Of a stretch of 64,000 nt of DNA, positions 1 to 11,761 are shown one piece after another. The notes under the pieces are model-generated. The model did no database searches and was not told the origin of the DNA. It worked only from the letters and a program-made list of their open reading frames with translations. A program made the translations under genes and the position numbers. This stretch comes from Paraspadella gotoi. Taxonomy: Eukaryota; Chaetognatha. Each line of letters begins with the position of its first letter. Position 1 is the first letter of the stretch. The stretch is taken from assembly GCA_051294375.1 (NCBI GenBank), contig CM119268.1, positions 19,806,785 through 19,870,784 on the forward strand, given 5' to 3'.

Positions 1-506
1 TTTTTTGTGTCTCTCTCGCATACATGTCATCATTAAAAGATATGAAAAAAATAAAACGGGTAATTTTTAAAAATATTTACAATAAAAAAATTTTAAAAAA
101 CCCTTGCTTTTTTGTTGAAGAGCAGGTGAAAGTGAAGATCTAGTGGGTGCAGATAAATTTTTTTGATGTTCCTTTGTCTTACAAAAGGCCTCCTGTTTTT
201 TAAAGCCCTCTAGTAGAATAGGGTGAAAATACAAAGAAAATTTAATAGAACTGTTCTTTTGTTTCAGAAAAGATATACTAAAACTAAATTTCATTGCTAT
301 TTTGTTTTAAAAACGCTCTTTTGTTTGTGGAACCATCTGGTTTATTAAGACCAAAACAGGCAAAATTTTGTGTAAAGCGATGCAAGTGAAGATCTAGTGG
401 GTGCAGACAAAAGAGCAAATTTCTATAGAAAGTAAAGGGAAAATGCTCATAGTAGGAAAAGTAAGAGACAAATCCTCGTAGTAGGTAGCAAAAAATAAAT
501 AGATAG
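1..506. other. AT-rich stretch, no supported gene
   Basis: I see no convincing gene. The only structure is a 23-nt direct repeat at 131-153 and 385-407. Short open frames on the minus strand cross both copies, but they are low complexity and resemble no family I know. Confidence 0.5.
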
Positions 507-740
507 TATGGTGGACTAAAATCCACCAACCGTTCATCAGCGGCCATTGGTGCCGGAGGCAAGTCATTCGCCTCCCAACCCAAAGGTCCGGGGTTCTAGC
601 CCGGTGGTCGTCTGGCAGTTAAGAGGGACGGGGCGCTTAACCCGCCTGTAACCTGGTGTTACAGCCTGATCCGAAGCTCAGGGACTGCTTATATTAAATG
701 GTTCTGTCATTAACACTTATCAATAATTACTGTCTTTTCA
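507..740 (+). mobile_element. TRIM LTR (copy 1) with primer-binding site
   Basis: This is an LTR of the miniature retrotransposon family found throughout the window. It starts TATGGTGG and ends TTTTCA. The following bases (TTTGTGAGCCCGAC, 741-754) match the primer-binding site of the complete copies at 8115 and 17435. The internal part agrees with those copies only to about 775 and then differs, with no second LTR. It is therefore either truncated or the 5' end of a different subfamily. Confidence 0.75.
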
Positions 741-1071
741 TTTGTGAGCCCGACTTTCGAACACAACAGCAACAACAACACTTGACACAGACGAGCACCG
801 CCACCTTTTACACCGTCTAATTCTCGTTATGGCTTCGACCTTCTTCTCTCACGATCGCTATCACTACTACGTTGTTTCTGTTTCATTTTATATCAATATT
901 CTTTACTCTCTTATTTCTGTTTTTGATATCAGCCCTTCTATAGTGATGGGTTGAGCATCAATGTCATGAATGCTGAGATCGGATTCTATGAGTGGGTAAT
1001 GAGGTAGTTAAGGTTGATCATTTATGAGCCGAGACAGTATAATAACGTCAGGTTGTTTCGGACAAAATCAC
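741..1071 (+). other. Internal sequence after TRIM LTR copy 1, then spacer
   Basis: The first ~35 bases are TRIM internal sequence. The next ~200 bases are less AT-rich and include an ATG near 829, but no long frame follows. They could belong to a longer relative of the TRIM or to host DNA. From about 900 onward the sequence is AT-rich with nothing recognisable. Confidence 0.35.
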
Positions 1072-1197
1072 GCCTTCAAAATTTTCTATAAATTTTTGTT
1101 TTGAGTCACCGCAAACATTATAAAAATATTTTAATTAATTAATTTAGAGAAAGCAAAGAATTTTGAATTTGTAACAACGATTTTTAATTAATAGTTG

Positions 1198-1234
1198 GAC
1201 ATGTTTCGGCTTGTTTACTTCAAGCCTTCATTAG
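1198..1234 (-). ncRNA. Degenerate hammerhead-like motif of a Penelope-type end
   Basis: Read on the minus strand this gives CTAATGA, a 6-bp stem GGCTTG/CAAGCC, then GAAACATGTC. The core CTGATGA has G5 changed to A, so cleavage would be expected to be lost. Its helix II differs from other copies in the window but still pairs. A GA-rich tract and the shared segment TTTTCCAACAAAGTGG follow, as in the elements at 43.8 and 57 kb. Confidence 0.5.
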
Positions 1235-1274
1235 CATATGACATTCAATAATAAATTTGGTAAAAAAAGAGTGT

Positions 1275-1309
<35 letters not shown>

Positions 1310-2140
1310 GGTAAAAGTTTTTCCAACAAAGTGGTGAGACAGAATAGTGGTCAGATGTGAGGACAGGTTGAAGGTAAGGGCAGATTGAGTGAGTGGTGAA
1401 AAGAAGTGAAACTTGTTAAAGAGAGAGAGAGAGTGAAAGAGAGAGAGAGAGAAACAAAACAACAGGGATAACAAATAAATGAAGATACATTTTTGCAATG
1501 TACAACAAAGATAAAGAAGTTTAATTAATTAAATAATTAATGATGGCAACTACGACAATGATAATACCGACGATGACAAATTGATTGATTGCTTAATTTT
1601 TTGATTGATTGATTGAATATTTGATTAATTGATTGAATAATTAATTAACTGATCAGTTCTGGCATTGTTAACACAAACTTGTTTGTTTTTTTGTCTTTTC
1701 ATTATGACAAAAGAAATGATTACCCTGATGATGATTATGATGACAACGAGGATAGCACCATCATGATAGATTGAATGATTGATTGATCAAATAAAATAAA
1801 TTCATATCAGGCCTCTTAATTTTTAGGTCTTTTGTCAGGTCACTGACCAGGACAAAAGCAACAACGACGTTGGAGATGACAATGATAACACTGACATTGT
1901 TTAATTGATTGATTAATTAATTGATTAATTAATTAATTGGTTCTTGTTTTTTTTTCATTTAAACTCATTTCCACTCGAACGATTCTTATAATTTTACAAA
2001 TCTTACAATTTTTCATGGTAAAAATTTCACTTGTTATTTGTTAACAAAAAGATTGTTTAAAATTATTCTACAAATGAATTACATGTCTAAAGAGAGTATT
2101 TTTATAAATAATAACAAATGTAAAATTTTTAAAGGAAGGA

Positions 2141-2275
2141 AGCGATGTGCACTCGAAACCGAAAGCGATCCGGGCTAAAAAAGTAAGGATTGCACCCGAA
2201 AACGGGAGCGGGAGGGGTCTTGGAAGCGCCGGATTGGCAGCGGCGGAAAAATCGATCGCTTCCACATCTCTGCAC
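2141..2275. repeat. GC-rich ~135-bp dispersed module
   Basis: A sharply GC-rich block in AT-rich DNA, with sequence such as GAAACCGAAAGCGATCCGG and ending near CACATCTCTG. The same block occurs at 5788-5922, at 60318-60457 and inverted at 61347-61490, with a diverged relative at 3571-3720. Both strands have short open frames across it, but nothing identifies it as coding. Confidence 0.6.
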
Positions 2276-3341
2276 AAATGTATCATTTATGCTCTCTCAA
2301 AAACTCACAAACTCAAAAACTCAAACTCAAAAAATAACATCTGTCCTTCATCCTGTCCTCACCTCTGACCACTCACTATTTGTCTCACTATTTTTCCCCC
2401 ATTTGCCTATTTTTTTTTGCCTTTGGCCCCCTCTTTCATTTTCTTCCCTTCTCATTTTCTTGTTTTCTCTTTCCTCTTCCCTCTCACTATGTTTAAGAAA
2501 ATCTTTAATATGCATTATAAGAAAGGATATTAACGGTAACGGAGGTTTTTATTTTAGTTTTGGTTGCCTAGCAAATTTATTAAATCGACAAATTTTGCGG
2601 AAATTTTTCCACAAAATCTGTCGATTTTCAGAAAAAACAAGTCCTGACGCTTTCCATTGGGTTAAAAGGATGCGGTTTTTTTTATCAACGTCAGTAAGTA
2701 CCCATCTTTTAAAACTAATAAATGAGTTGAAAATATTTTCTTTATCATAAATAAATGCAAGTCACAATAAGTCACAAATTAAAAGTTGTTTTTAAAAATT
2801 ATTTGTGGCTAAACAAAAAGAGTTTTTTGATAATTTTGTAGGTGTTTAAAGCTTATTCTGTGGACTATATTTTCTGTTAGTTTAAGCCAATTTAAACTAT
2901 TTTTGTTTAATAAATTATGATAAAAAACTAAAACTGCGACTTTTTGACTTGTCAACTTTAAAATTAATTCATAAGTGAACTATGAATGATATAAAGAAAA
3001 TATTTTACTCAAGGGTGAAGAAGATAAGGAAGAAAATAATTCCAAAATAAAAAAATTTTCTCTAATTTCCTTGGCATTCAAATTTGAAGACGAAAGTGAA
3101 AATGGACAAAAATGGACATTATTTTTTTTCCTAAAAGTTGTAAAAATGTTACTCTTATATGATTAGAAATAGCTGGAGATAGTTTTAACCAATCCGTATT
3201 TTGGCCTAATTTATATTATGGTGCAAATTAAATTAATTTTGTTAATAGTAACTGAACAATACTGGAAAAAGTAGTTTTTTCTCTGAATGCGAGGATCGTA
3301 AGCAGAGGCTATCATATTCATTTTTTTTTTGCTGAATTTTT

Positions 3342-3366
3342 NNNNNNNNNNNNNNNNNNNNNNNNN
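3342..3366. other. Assembly gap, 25 Ns
   Basis: Exactly 25 unknown bases. The sequence to the left (1072-3341) recurs at 4711-6986. Confidence 0.95.
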
Positions 3367-3570
3367 CTTCAGGCGACATGCCTCAACCTGGCGATGCACT
3401 TTTCCGCCCACAACACATCAGGCGACATGCCTCAACTTGGTGACGACTTTCCACCAACAGCAACAATTCACTGAATAGAACGCAAGACTTCTCCCTACGG
3501 AGGGGGGGATGTATGGTGGACTAAAATCTACCAACCGTTCATCAGCGGCCATTGGTGCTGGAGGCAAGTC
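3367..3570 (+). mobile_element. TRIM (copy 2), internal part plus start of 3' LTR
   Basis: The internal region begins at the gap and carries the two GGCGACATGCCTCAAC motifs of the family. It ends in a polypurine tract (GGAGGGGGGGATG, about 3499-3511), followed by a 3' LTR starting TATGGTGG at 3512. The LTR is cut off at about 3570, where a GC-rich module begins. The 5' LTR would lie in the gap. Confidence 0.75.
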
Positions 3571-4710
3571 CAGAGATGTGGACGCGATCTGGAAAGCGTA
3601 AGCGAACACTGTGGAAGCGGCCGATTTTTGAAGAACCCGAAACCGGGAGCGATAGAAAAATTAAGAATAAAGGATTGAACCCGGAAGCTATAATAACCCT
3701 GCGTGTTCGCTTCCTGGTTATTTGTTTTTAATAGTTAGAAATGAAAGGTATTTAATGTAATAAAATCTTTGCAACCCCTGCTCTTTCTTGATTGTCTTTT
3801 TAAAATTGTTTTTTCAATATTTATTTTCAACATTTAAAATTGTTTGTTCCTATAATTTTTTATTCACTTTTTCTTATTCTCTTCTTTTATTTTTTGTTTT
3901 CTTTTATTCTCTTTTCCTCTTTGGTCGAGAATCTATGAAAAAAATTACATATTTATTTTTTTAATTATTCTTTTTAATATATTCAAATAAAATCTGAGCT
4001 GAAAAAAGATTTTTTCTATCTGAAAAAAACTGTAATTAAGTTAAATTAAAATTTAAATTAAACTTTTTTAATTCTATAAAACTAAAAATTTTATTTCTTA
4101 TATTTTTATTATTTTTCTTTAAATTTAAGTCTTTTTTTTTAAAATCCATAACGTTTTTCATGTTACAAACAAGTTTAAACCAAAGGATTGATCTGTTTTA
4201 TTGGCAATATTGCATAATATTATGCTTATACATACTTAAATCTCTAACATACTCTCTCTCTCTATCTTCTTTCTTTTTTCCCCTCTTGCACTGACAAAAA
4301 AGCAAATAAAAAAAAAATTATAAAATAAATAAATCAAAAATATTAATAAACAAACAATGCCGGATCTGCCCATGATCATTAGCGGTAATTAATTGATTAA
4401 TTAATTGAAAAAAAATAAATTATTTAATAATTACATATTAATTAATTAAAATAATAACATCGAACATTTGGGAGCTCAAATTGATTTGAACAAAGACGAC
4501 AACGACGATGAATACAATGACGAAAACGACGACGAAGTCTTTGTACTTTGTGAGCCATAGTACAGTAGTGGTCAATAAGAATGACCTGATTTTACCTAAT
4601 CTTGTTATGGCTGACCTTTTTCTCAGCCAATGTAAATACTAGTTGTTATTATTATTTTTATCATTTTTACTTTTTTACTGTTTTGATAATACCAGGTTTT
4701 TTATCACAAA
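3571..4710. other. GC-module relic, then AT-rich spacer
   Basis: The first ~150 bases are a diverged relative of the GC-rich module at 2141-2275 (shared CAGAGATGTGG start and CCCGAAACCGGGAGCG core). From about 3720 to 4710 the DNA is AT-rich with long T and A runs and ATTAATTAATT repeats. I see no gene. Confidence 0.5.
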
Positions 4711-4919
4711 AAAATACGCCTCAAAATTTTCTATAAATTTTTGTTTTGAGTCACCGCAAACATTATAAAAATATTTTAATTAATTAATTTAGAGAAAGCA
4801 AAGAATTTTGAATTTGTAACAACGATTTTTAATTAATAGTTGGACATGTTTCGGCTTGTTTACTTCAAGCCTTCATTAGCATATGACATTCAATAATAAA
4901 TTTGGTAAAAAAAGAGTGT

Positions 4920-4954
<35 letters not shown>

Positions 4955-6986
4955 GGTAAAAGTTTTTCCAACAAAGTGGTGAGACAGAATAGTGGTCAGA
5001 TGTGAGGACAGGTTGAAGGTAAGGGCAGATTGAGTGAGTGGTGAAAAGAAGTGAAACTTGTTAAAGAGAGAGAGAGAGTGAAGAGAGAGAGAGAGAGAAA
5101 CAAAACAACAGGGATAAACAAATAATGAAGATACATTTTTGCAATGTACAACAAAGATAAAGAAGTTTAATTAATTAAATAATTAATGATGGCAACTACG
5201 ACAATGATAATACCGACGATGACAAATTGATTGATTGCTTAATTTTTTGATTGATTGATTGAATATTTGATTAATTGATTGAATAATTAATTAACTGATC
5301 AGTTCTGGCATTGTTAACACAAAACTTGTTTGTTTTTTTGTCTTTTCATTATGACAAAAGAAATGATTACCCTGATGATGATTATGATGACAACGAGGAT
5401 AGCACCATCATGATAGATTGAATGATTGATTGATCAAATAAAATAAATTCATATCAGGCCTCTTAATTTTTAGGTCTTTTGTCAGGTCACTGACCAGGAC
5501 AAAAGCAACAACGACGTTGGAGATGACAATGATAACACTGACATTGTTTAATTGATTGATTAATTAATTGATTAATTAATTAATTGGTTCTTGTTTTTTT
5601 TTTCATTTAAACTCATTTCCACTCGAACGATTCTTATAATTTTACAAATCTTACAATTTTTCATGGTAAAAATTTCACTTGTTATTTGTTAACAAAAAGA
5701 TTGTTTAAAATTATTCTACAAATGAATTACATGTCTAAAGAGAGTATTTTATAAATAATAACAAATGTAAAATTTTTAAAGGAAGGAAGCGATGTGCACT
5801 CGAAACCGAAAGCGATCCGGGCTAAAAAAGTAAGGATTGCACCCGAAAACGGGAGCGGGAGGGGTCTTGGAAGCGCCGGATTGGCAGCGGCGGAAAAATC
5901 GATCGCTTCCACATCTCTGCACAAATGTATCATTTATGCTCTCTCAAAAACTCACAAACTCAAAAACTCAAACTCAAAAAATAACATCTGTCCTTCATCC
6001 TGTCCTCACCTCTGACCACTCACTATTTGTCTCACTATTTTTCCCCCATTTGCCTATTTTTTTTTGCCTTTGGCCCCCTCTTTCATTTTCTTCCCTTCTC
6101 ATTTTCTTGTTTTCTCTTTCCTCTTCCCTCTCACTATGTTTAAGAAAATCTTTAATATGCATTATAGAAGGATATTAACGGTAACGGAGGTTTTTATTTT
6201 AGTTTTGGTTGCCTAGCAAATTTATTAAATCGACAAATTTTGCGGAAATTTTTCCACAAAATCTGTCGATTTTCAGAAAAAACAAGTCCTGACGCTTTCC
6301 ATTGGGTTAAAAGGATGCGGTTTTTTTTATCAACGTCAGTAAGTACCCCATCTTTTAAAACTAATAAATGAGTTGAAAATATTTTCTTTATCATAAATAA
6401 ATGCAAGTCACAATAAGTCACAAATTAAAAGTTGTTTTTAAAAATTATTTGTGGCTAAACAAAAAGAGTTTTTTTGATAATTTTGTAGGTGTTTAAAGCT
6501 TATTCTGTGGACTATATTTTCTGTTAGTTTAAGCCAATTTAAACTATTTTTGTTTAATAAATTATGATAAAAACTAAAACTGCGACTTTTTGACTTGTCA
6601 ACTTTAAAATTAATTCATAAGTGAACTATGAATGATATAAAGAAAATATTTTACTCAAGGGTGAAGAAGATAAGGAAGAAAATAATTCCAAAATAAAAAA
6701 ATTTTCTCTAATTCCTTGGCATTCAAATTTGAAGACGAAAGTGAAAATGGACAAAAATGGACATTATTTTTTTTCCTAAAAGTTGTAAAAATGTTACTCT
6801 TATATGATTAGAAATAGCTGGAGATAGTTTTAACCAATCCGTATTTTGGCCTAATTTATATTATGGTGCAAATTAAATTAATTTTGTTAATAGTAACTGA
6901 ACAATACTGGAAAAAGTAGTTTTTTCTCTGAATGCGAGGATCGTAAGCAGAGGCTATCATATTCATTTTTTTTTTGCTGAATTTTT
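4711..6986. repeat. Large direct repeat R1, second copy
   Basis: Near-identical to 1072-3341, including the hammerhead-like remnant (4843-4879, minus strand) and the GC-rich module (5788-5922). Differences are mostly one-base indels. It runs directly into the second large duplication unit. Confidence 0.85.
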
Positions 6987-7207
6987 TTAACTTGCATCAT
7001 TTTTTTCAAATTGCATCATTTTTTCACGTAATTAATTAACTAATTAAAGTATTCATAAGTATGCATAAATAATAAAAATTCAAATCAACTTGACTTTGGT
7101 TTTTTCCATACAAACTCCTCGATTCCATGGAAAATTTATATTGCGCTCTAAGGCGATAAGTGGGCTGAAGATGACTATCCGCAACTTCTTTAACCCCTCC
7201 AGCAGCC

Positions 7208-7345
7208 ATGGAACGAGTCCTGGGTTTGAAGGTTTTCCACGAACCGAAGTTGGTTTACGGCCATCCGCACGTTAGGTACTGGGTTGGGATTGAACCCACT
7301 TTAATCAATGAGCCACCGGGTCAGTGGGTCACGACTGAAGGTGTA
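7208..7345 (-). repeat. Possible tRNA-derived SINE-like segment
   Basis: On the minus strand, GGTGGCTCATTGATTA resembles an A box and GGGTTCAATCCC a B box, but they lie only about 20 bases apart with no room for an anticodon arm. The segment recurs at 10207-10344 only because of the tandem duplication. A chance match is possible. Confidence 0.25.
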
Positions 7346-7439
7346 ATGCTTATAGGCAGGGTGAACTTATGCTGTGCCCGACTACAGCTCAATCACACAC
7401 AAAATATAATGTCAATCTATCCATCCAATTATGATTAAT

Positions 7440-8110
7440 TCGAGTAAGTATGGTAGCCATAGCCGATGAAATTTAAATGCTAATGTATACAGCGTTAAAA
7501 TAATCTATCATGACCATAGATTATGGTATTAAAATATTTTTTGTCAAAAATGCTTTCTTCTGAGGGTACTCGCCTAATTAAAAATATTATATTACTATAT
7601 AGAGCAAAAAATATTTTTTTAAAATCTTAAAATTTTTTGATGGATTCTGATAGAGCATAAAAAGTTAAACAAAAAATATAATTACAGCTTTTAAAAAATT
7701 CTTACGTTTCTAAGTGAAAATAAAGAAAACTGATAAAATCATCGAAAGATGATGATGATGATGATTTTTTACAGTTTTTCTTATTTTTGACACACTTATC
7801 GTAAAAATATTTAAAAAAAGAATCATACTTTGTGTAGACAACTTTTTATGAGCTATCTGAATATGGTCTTAAATTAAAAAAATCAAAAAAAAATGTTTTG
7901 ACCTTTTTTATCAATAAATAAATATTAAAAAATTAATTATTAGGGTATAGAGCCATATTAGAAATTTTTTGTCCATTGAAAGTATTCTTAAAAATGTCTA
8001 AATATTCGTTTGAGCATGTACTCTCTCTAAATTTTTGACTCACCCCATTGAGTAATTATGGGTTAAAATTATTAACAAAGTTTGATTTTATTTTTGCAAC
8101 GAATTTTATT
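7440..8110. repeat. Left AT-rich arm of an inverted-repeat structure
   Basis: AT-rich sequence with GATGATGATGATGATG at 7748-7765. Parts of it are imperfectly complementary to 8885-9420, for example the segments around ACTATATAGAGC and TTTATATAGTAATA. Its inner end, GCAACGAATTTTATTGTTA, is the exact complement of the bases following the plus-strand hammerhead-like motif at 8803. No gene is seen. Confidence 0.5.
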
Positions 8111-8114
8111 GTTA

Positions 8115-8752
8115 TGAAGAGACAGTAATTATTGTTAAGAGTTAGTGATAGAACCGTTCAATATAAGCAGTCGCTGAGCTTCGGATCAGGCTGTAACACC
8201 ATGTTACAGGCGGGTTAAGCGCCCCGTCCCTCTTAACTGCCAGACGACCACCGGGCTAGAACCCCGGACCTTTGGGTTGGGAGGCGAATGACTTGCCTCC
8301 GGCACCAATGGCCACTGATGAACGGTTGGTGGATTTTAGTCCACCATACATCCCCCCTCCTGTAGGGAGAAGTCTGTTGCGTCTCTTCTGTGAATTGTTG
8401 TTGTTGGTGGAAAGTTCGTCACCAAGTTGAGGCATGTCGCCTGATGTGTTGTGGGCGGAAAGTACATCGCCAGGTTGAGGCATGTCGCCTGAAAGTGTTG
8501 TTGTTGCTGTTGTGTTCGGAAGTCGGGCTCACCAATGAAGAGACGGTAATTATTGTTATGAGTTAGTGATAGAACCGTTCATATAAGCAGTCCCTGAGCT
8601 TCGGATCAGGCTGTAACACCATGTTACAGGCGGGTTAAGCGCCCCGTCCCTCTTAACTGCCAGACGACCACCGGGCTAGAACCCCGGACCTTTGGGTTGG
8701 GAGGCGAATGACTTGCCGCTGATGAACGGTTGGTGGATTTTAGTCCACCATA
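8115..8752 (-). mobile_element. Complete TRIM (copy 3) with 4-bp target duplication
   Basis: A 638-bp miniature LTR retrotransposon on the minus strand. The LTRs lie at 8115-8348 (234 bp) and 8536-8752 (217 bp, an 18-bp internal deletion). Between them are 187 bp with a primer-binding site (complement of 8522-8535, TTGGTGAGCCCGAC) beside one LTR and a polypurine tract beside the other. It encodes no protein. GTTA occurs at 8111-8114 and 8753-8756 as the target duplication. It split a palindromic Penelope-type end. Such elements need gag, RT and integrase from an autonomous partner. Confidence 0.9.
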
Positions 8753-8764
8753 GTTACAAGAGCA

Positions 8765-8799
8765 GACATGTTTCGCCTCACAGTACGAGCCTTCATCAG
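8765..8799 (-). ncRNA. Hammerhead-ribozyme-like motif
   Basis: Read on the minus strand: CTGATGA, helix II GGCTC with its partner reading GAGGC here (one mismatch), then GAAACATGTC. It faces a second copy immediately to its right on the other strand, forming a perfect-looking palindrome centred at 8800. Hammerhead motifs are known from Penelope-like elements and retrozymes. The extra A between CTGATGA and helix II is atypical of the canonical core. Confidence 0.55.
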
Positions 8800-8802
8800 C
8801 GC

Positions 8803-8837
8803 ATGATGAAGGCTCGTACTGTGAGCCGAAACATGTC
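8803..8837 (+). ncRNA. Hammerhead-ribozyme-like motif, facing copy
   Basis: ATGATGA, helix II GGCTC/GAGCC with a short loop, then GAAACATGTC. The first core base differs (A for C), which may weaken activity. It is followed by AATAAAATTCGTTG, which recurs after other copies in the window. Confidence 0.5.
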
Positions 8838-8919
8838 TGCTTTTGTAACAATAAAATTCGTTGCAAAAATAAAATCAAACTTTGTTAATCTCTCAAACAA
8901 CGAAAAAAGAAAGGATAAT

Positions 8920-9515
8920 TACTAAAGCGGGTCAAAATTGAACACTTTTTATAACTTCTAATTCTCTCAAAAATTTTTTTCCCTTCTATTACTAAATCGA
9001 TTTTCAATGCAACTTTTTGAATTAGTTCATTGGGTTGTTGCACTGAAGCTTTTAAATATTTATTAATATGTAACAAATGACACAAATTTTTTTTAAAAAA
9101 ATTATTTTTTAAGAACGGATTCCTATAGAGCTTGAAAAGTTAAATGAAAGTTAGTATTCCATTTTTTTTAAATTTTGACAAGAAATTGGTTAAAACAAAA
9201 AAACGTTAAAAAATCATCATCATCATCATTATTGGCTAAATTTTGTTTTGTTTTAATTTTTATCAATAAAACAAAAAAAATTTATATTTAATTTTTAACC
9301 TTTATCTAACTTTTAAAGCTCTATCAAAAAAAAATTGAAAAAATTGAAAAAAATTTTTAACTTTATATAGTAATAAAATAATCTTTAAAGGCTTCCGTGC
9401 GCTTATTAATAAGATATTTTTTAAAATTATTTTTATTTTCATATTCTCTAACAGTCACTTTACCATTATTTATTTGAGAGAACTTCTGGTTTTCAACCTG
9501 TTCCGGCCTTATAAT
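8920..9515. repeat. Dispersed ~600-bp AT-rich repeat
   Basis: Begins near GCGGGTCAAAATTGAACAC and ends near CAACCTGTTCCGGCC. Related copies lie at 11917-12512 (tandem duplication) and 18715-19315, with another start at 19317. Its ends show weak inverted similarity (CTTCTAATTCTCTCAAA against TTTGAGAGAACTTCTGG). It contains ATCATCATCATC runs and no gene. Confidence 0.6.
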
Positions 9516-9986
9516 TACCATGGGTTAAAACTAGTAAAAAGATTAAAATTAATGTGACTTATGTTTTTTTCATAGAGTTTAATGCTAAGGGGGACGTCGT
9601 TTTTTATCTCGCCAGATGGCTTAAGCCGTCTTGGTTAGATTTTGGATCGCTTTAGATTCTTTGTGACGTCGTCGTTGTCGTTGTCGGTGTTGTCAGCATC
9701 GGCGTCAAGTTTTTTTCATATATAGTTTTGACTGGGGCTTACAATTTTTTTTAAATAAAAACTACAACGAATTACGATGTATTTTTATAAAAGTGTGTGA
9801 TCACAGTAAGTTAAATATTTAGATATGGATTTTCATCTTTAAGATCTTTACAATTGTTATGTTTCATATGGAATCAAGTATTTTTGTTTGAATTTTTTTT
9901 CATTATGATTTACTGCAAATATGCAAATTATTTTCTATAAATATGCAGGTTAGTATATAGAATACTATATTTTAATTTGCATAGAA
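9516..9986. other. AT-rich spacer without a gene
   Basis: Contains a CGTCGTCGTTGTCGTTGTCGG simple repeat near 9666 and otherwise AT-rich DNA. It ends at the junction with the second tandem unit. Confidence 0.5.
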
Positions 9987-11113
9987 TTAACTTGCATCAT
10001 TTTTTCAAATTGCATCATTTTTTCACGTAATTAATTAACTAATTAAAGTATTCATAAGTATGCATAAATAATAAAAATTCAAATCAACTTGACTTTGGTT
10101 TTTTCCATACAAACTCCTCGATTCCATGGAAAATTTATATTGCGCTCTAAGGCGATAAGTGGGCTGAAGATGACTATCCGCAACTTCTTTAACCCCTCCA
10201 GCAGCCATGGAACGAGTCCTGGGTTTGAAGGTTTTCCACGAACCGAAGTTGGTTTACGGCCATCCGCACGTTAGGTACTGGGTTGGGATTGAACCCACTT
10301 TAATCAATGAGCCACCGGGTCAGTGGGTCACGACTGAAGGTGTAATGCTTATAGGCAGGGTGAACTTATGCTGTGCCCGACTACAGCTCAATCACACACA
10401 AAATATAATGTCAATCTATCCATCCAATTATGATTAATTCGAGTAAGTATGGTAGCCATAGCCGATGAAATTTAAATGCTAATGTATACAGCGTTAAAAT
10501 AATCTATCATGACCATAGATTATGGTATTAAAATATTTTTTGTCAAAAATGCTTTCTTCTGAGGGTACTCGCCTAATTAAAAATATTATATTACTATATA
10601 GAGCAAAAAATATTTTTTTAAAATCTTAAAATTTTTTGATGGATTCTGATAGAGCATAAAAAGTTAAACAAAAAATATAATTACAGCTTTTAAAAATTCT
10701 TACGTTTTCTAAGTGAAAATAAAGAAAAACTGATAAAATCATCGAAAGATGATGATGATGATGATTTTTTACAGTTTTTCTTATTTTTGACACACTTATC
10801 GTAAAAATATTTAAAAAAGAATCATACTTTGTGTAGACAACTTTTTATGAGCTATCTGAATATGGTCTTAAAATTAAAAAAATCAAAAAAAATGTTTTGA
10901 CCTTTTTTATCAATAAATAAATATTAAAAAATTAATTATTAGGGTATAGAGCCATATTAGAAATTTTTTGTCCATTGAAAGTATTCTTAAAAATGTCTAA
11001 ATATTCGTTTGAGCATGTACTCTCTCTAAATTTTTGACTCACCCCATTGAGTAATTATGGGTTAAAATTATTAACAAAGTTTGATTTTATTTTTGCAACG
11101 AATTTTATTGTTA

Positions 11114-11749
11114 TGAAGAGACAGTAATTATTGTTAAGAGTTAGTGATAGAACCGTTCAATATAAGCAGTCGCTGAGCTTCGGATCAGGCTGTAACACCA
11201 TGTTACAGGCGGGTTAAGCGCCCCGTCCCTCTTAACTGCCAGACGACCACCGGGCTAGAACCCCGGACCTTTGGGTTGGGAGGCGAATGACTTGCCTCCG
11301 GCACCAATGGCCACTGATGAACGGTTGGTGGATTTTAGTCCACCATACATCCCCCCTCCTGTAGGGAGAAGTCTGTTGCGTCTCTTCTGTGAATTGTTGT
11401 TGTTGGTGGAAAGTTCGTCACCAAGTTGAGGCATGTCGCCTGATGTGTTGTGGGCGGAAAGTACATCGCCAGGTTGAGGCATGTCGCCTGAAAGTGTTGT
11501 TGTTGCTGTTGTGTTCGGAAGTCGGGCTCACCAATGAAGAGACGGTAATTATTGTTATGAGTTAGTGATAGAACCGTTCATATAAGCAGTCCCTGAGCTT
11601 CGGATCAGGCTGTAACACCATGTTACAGGCGGGTTAAGCGCCCCGTCCCTCTTAACTGCCAGACGACCACGGCTAGAACCCCGGACCTTTGGGTTGGGAG
11701 GCGAATGACTTGCCGCTGATGAACGTTGGATGGATTTTAGTCCACCATA
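11114..11749 (-). mobile_element. TRIM (copy 4), duplicate of copy 3
   Basis: The same insertion as 8115-8752 carried in the second tandem unit. LTRs are at 11114-11347 and 11535-11749, with primer-binding site and polypurine tract in place and the target duplication GTTA preserved on both sides. A few single-base differences from copy 3 are present. Confidence 0.88.
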
Positions 11750-11761
11750 GTTACAAGAGCA

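Larger units (their letters stand above)
1072..3341. repeat. Large direct repeat R1, first copy
   Basis: About 2.27 kb that recurs almost base for base at 4711-6986, differing by single-base indels in homopolymers. It contains a Penelope-type end (GA microsatellites, hammerhead-like remnant), AT-rich spacer with ATTGATTGATT runs, and a GC-rich module at 2141-2275. It stops exactly at the 25-N gap, suggesting assembly duplication. No host gene is visible; the open frames over 2147-2750 are repeated unchanged in the second copy and look non-coding. Confidence 0.85.
6989..9986. repeat. Tandem 3-kb repeat R2, first copy
   Basis: About 3.0 kb repeated immediately downstream at 9988-12985 with an offset of 2999 bases over most of its length. 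Both copies carry the same TRIM insertion with the same internal LTR deletion, so duplication came after insertion. It also contains a tRNA-like patch, a palindromic pair of hammerhead-like motifs and AT-rich arms. There is no N run at the junction. Confidence 0.85.

Noticed and set aside
2147-2750. Open frames of 73 and 186 codons duplicated at 5794 and 5837
   Set aside because: Conservation is explained by duplication of the whole 2.27-kb block; the longer frame is shortened in the second copy by one-base indels, and composition is not protein-like.
7208-7345. A functional tRNA gene
   Set aside because: A-box and B-box-like sequences are too close and no cloverleaf can be drawn; kept only as a weak SINE-like remark.
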